Assembly: GCA_003353825.1 (NCBI GenBank)
Contig: PIVW01000324.1
Span: 1-6,707, forward strand
Direction of reading: 5' to 3'
Length of the DNA stretch: 6,707 nucleotides
DNA from: Chloroflexota bacterium
Lineage (GTDB): Bacteria; Chloroflexota; Anaerolineae; J102
Notes under the pieces: model-generated
The model's database searches: none
The model's input: the letters and a program-made list of their open reading frames with translations, nothing else
What the model was told of the DNA's origin: nothing
Translations under genes and position numbers: made by a program
Shown: one piece after another, positions 6,667-6,707 of the stretch
Numbering within the stretch: the first letter of the stretch is position 1
Layout: each line of letters opens with the position of its first letter

Positions 6667-6707
6667 ATGTTGAACTTATCGGGTCTCAAATCACGTAACA
6701 TGATTTC
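6667..6707 (+). CDS. Start of a gene of unknown function, cut by the right edge
   Basis: ATG 6667 lies six bases after GGAGGT (6655-6660), the best ribosome binding site in the window, and a perfect TATAAT lies at 6635-6640. The visible product is 13 residues, MLNLSGLKSRNMI, too few to identify. The ATG at 6662 is closed by a stop after three codons, so 6667 is the start. The gene is divergent from the mosaic gene and may share its control region. The presence of a gene start is fairly well supported by the signals; the function is unknown. Confidence 0.5.
   Translation, partial: MLNLSGLKSRNMI

Noticed and set aside
6575..6667. Upstream TTG start (6667) for the mosaic protein, giving 922 residues
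   Set aside because: It would start ahead of the likely -10 box, overlaps the start of the divergent gene, and has no Shine-Dalgarno sequence.

Overview
The window reads as a stretch of a GC-rich bacterial chromosome, most likely Chloroflexota (Anaerolineae-like). The lineage call is an inference. It rests on the Thr/Pro linker of the [12 protein letters not shown] type joining a membrane-anchored Ser/Thr kinase to an outer domain, and on very large mosaic proteins; both are common in that phylum. No rRNA, tRNA or other direct marker is present.

Left third (1-1300): remnants and small ORFs. The left edge carries, on the minus strand, a piece of an M16 (insulinase-type) zinc peptidase that has lost its upstream part. 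Two small plus-strand ORFs five bases apart (351-602, 608-916) may be two little genes, or one transposase-like gene broken by a frameshift. They are followed by an AT-rich orphan fragment (960-1298) that looks like the last beta-sandwich module of a secreted or surface protein. About 290 non-coding bases, with one possible promoter, lead to the first large gene.

Centre (1592-3742, plus strand): a 716-residue receptor-like protein. It has a cytoplasmic Hanks-type Ser/Thr kinase, one transmembrane helix, a Thr/Pro-rich stalk of about 115 residues and an extracytoplasmic FGE-sulfatase/SUMF1-type domain that appears to lack the catalytic cysteine pair.

Right part (3899-6574, minus strand): a soluble mosaic protein of about 891 residues. 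Its order is an SPFH/band-7-like domain, a coiled coil, a PQQ/WD-like beta-propeller of about eight blades, a helical-repeat segment, an Ig-like beta-sandwich and a C-terminal four-cysteine zinc ribbon. This gene converges on the kinase gene. The 156-base gap holds two perfect back-to-back hairpins. At the right edge a new plus-strand gene starts (6667) behind a strong Shine-Dalgarno sequence, and overlapping divergent -10 boxes lie between it and the mosaic gene.

How the parts may work together is inference: the kinase senses or scaffolds at the membrane, while the SPFH-propeller-zinc ribbon protein could be a cytoplasmic scaffold or substrate. Nothing in the sequence proves that the two interact. 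The mosaic protein is the most unusual item in the window.
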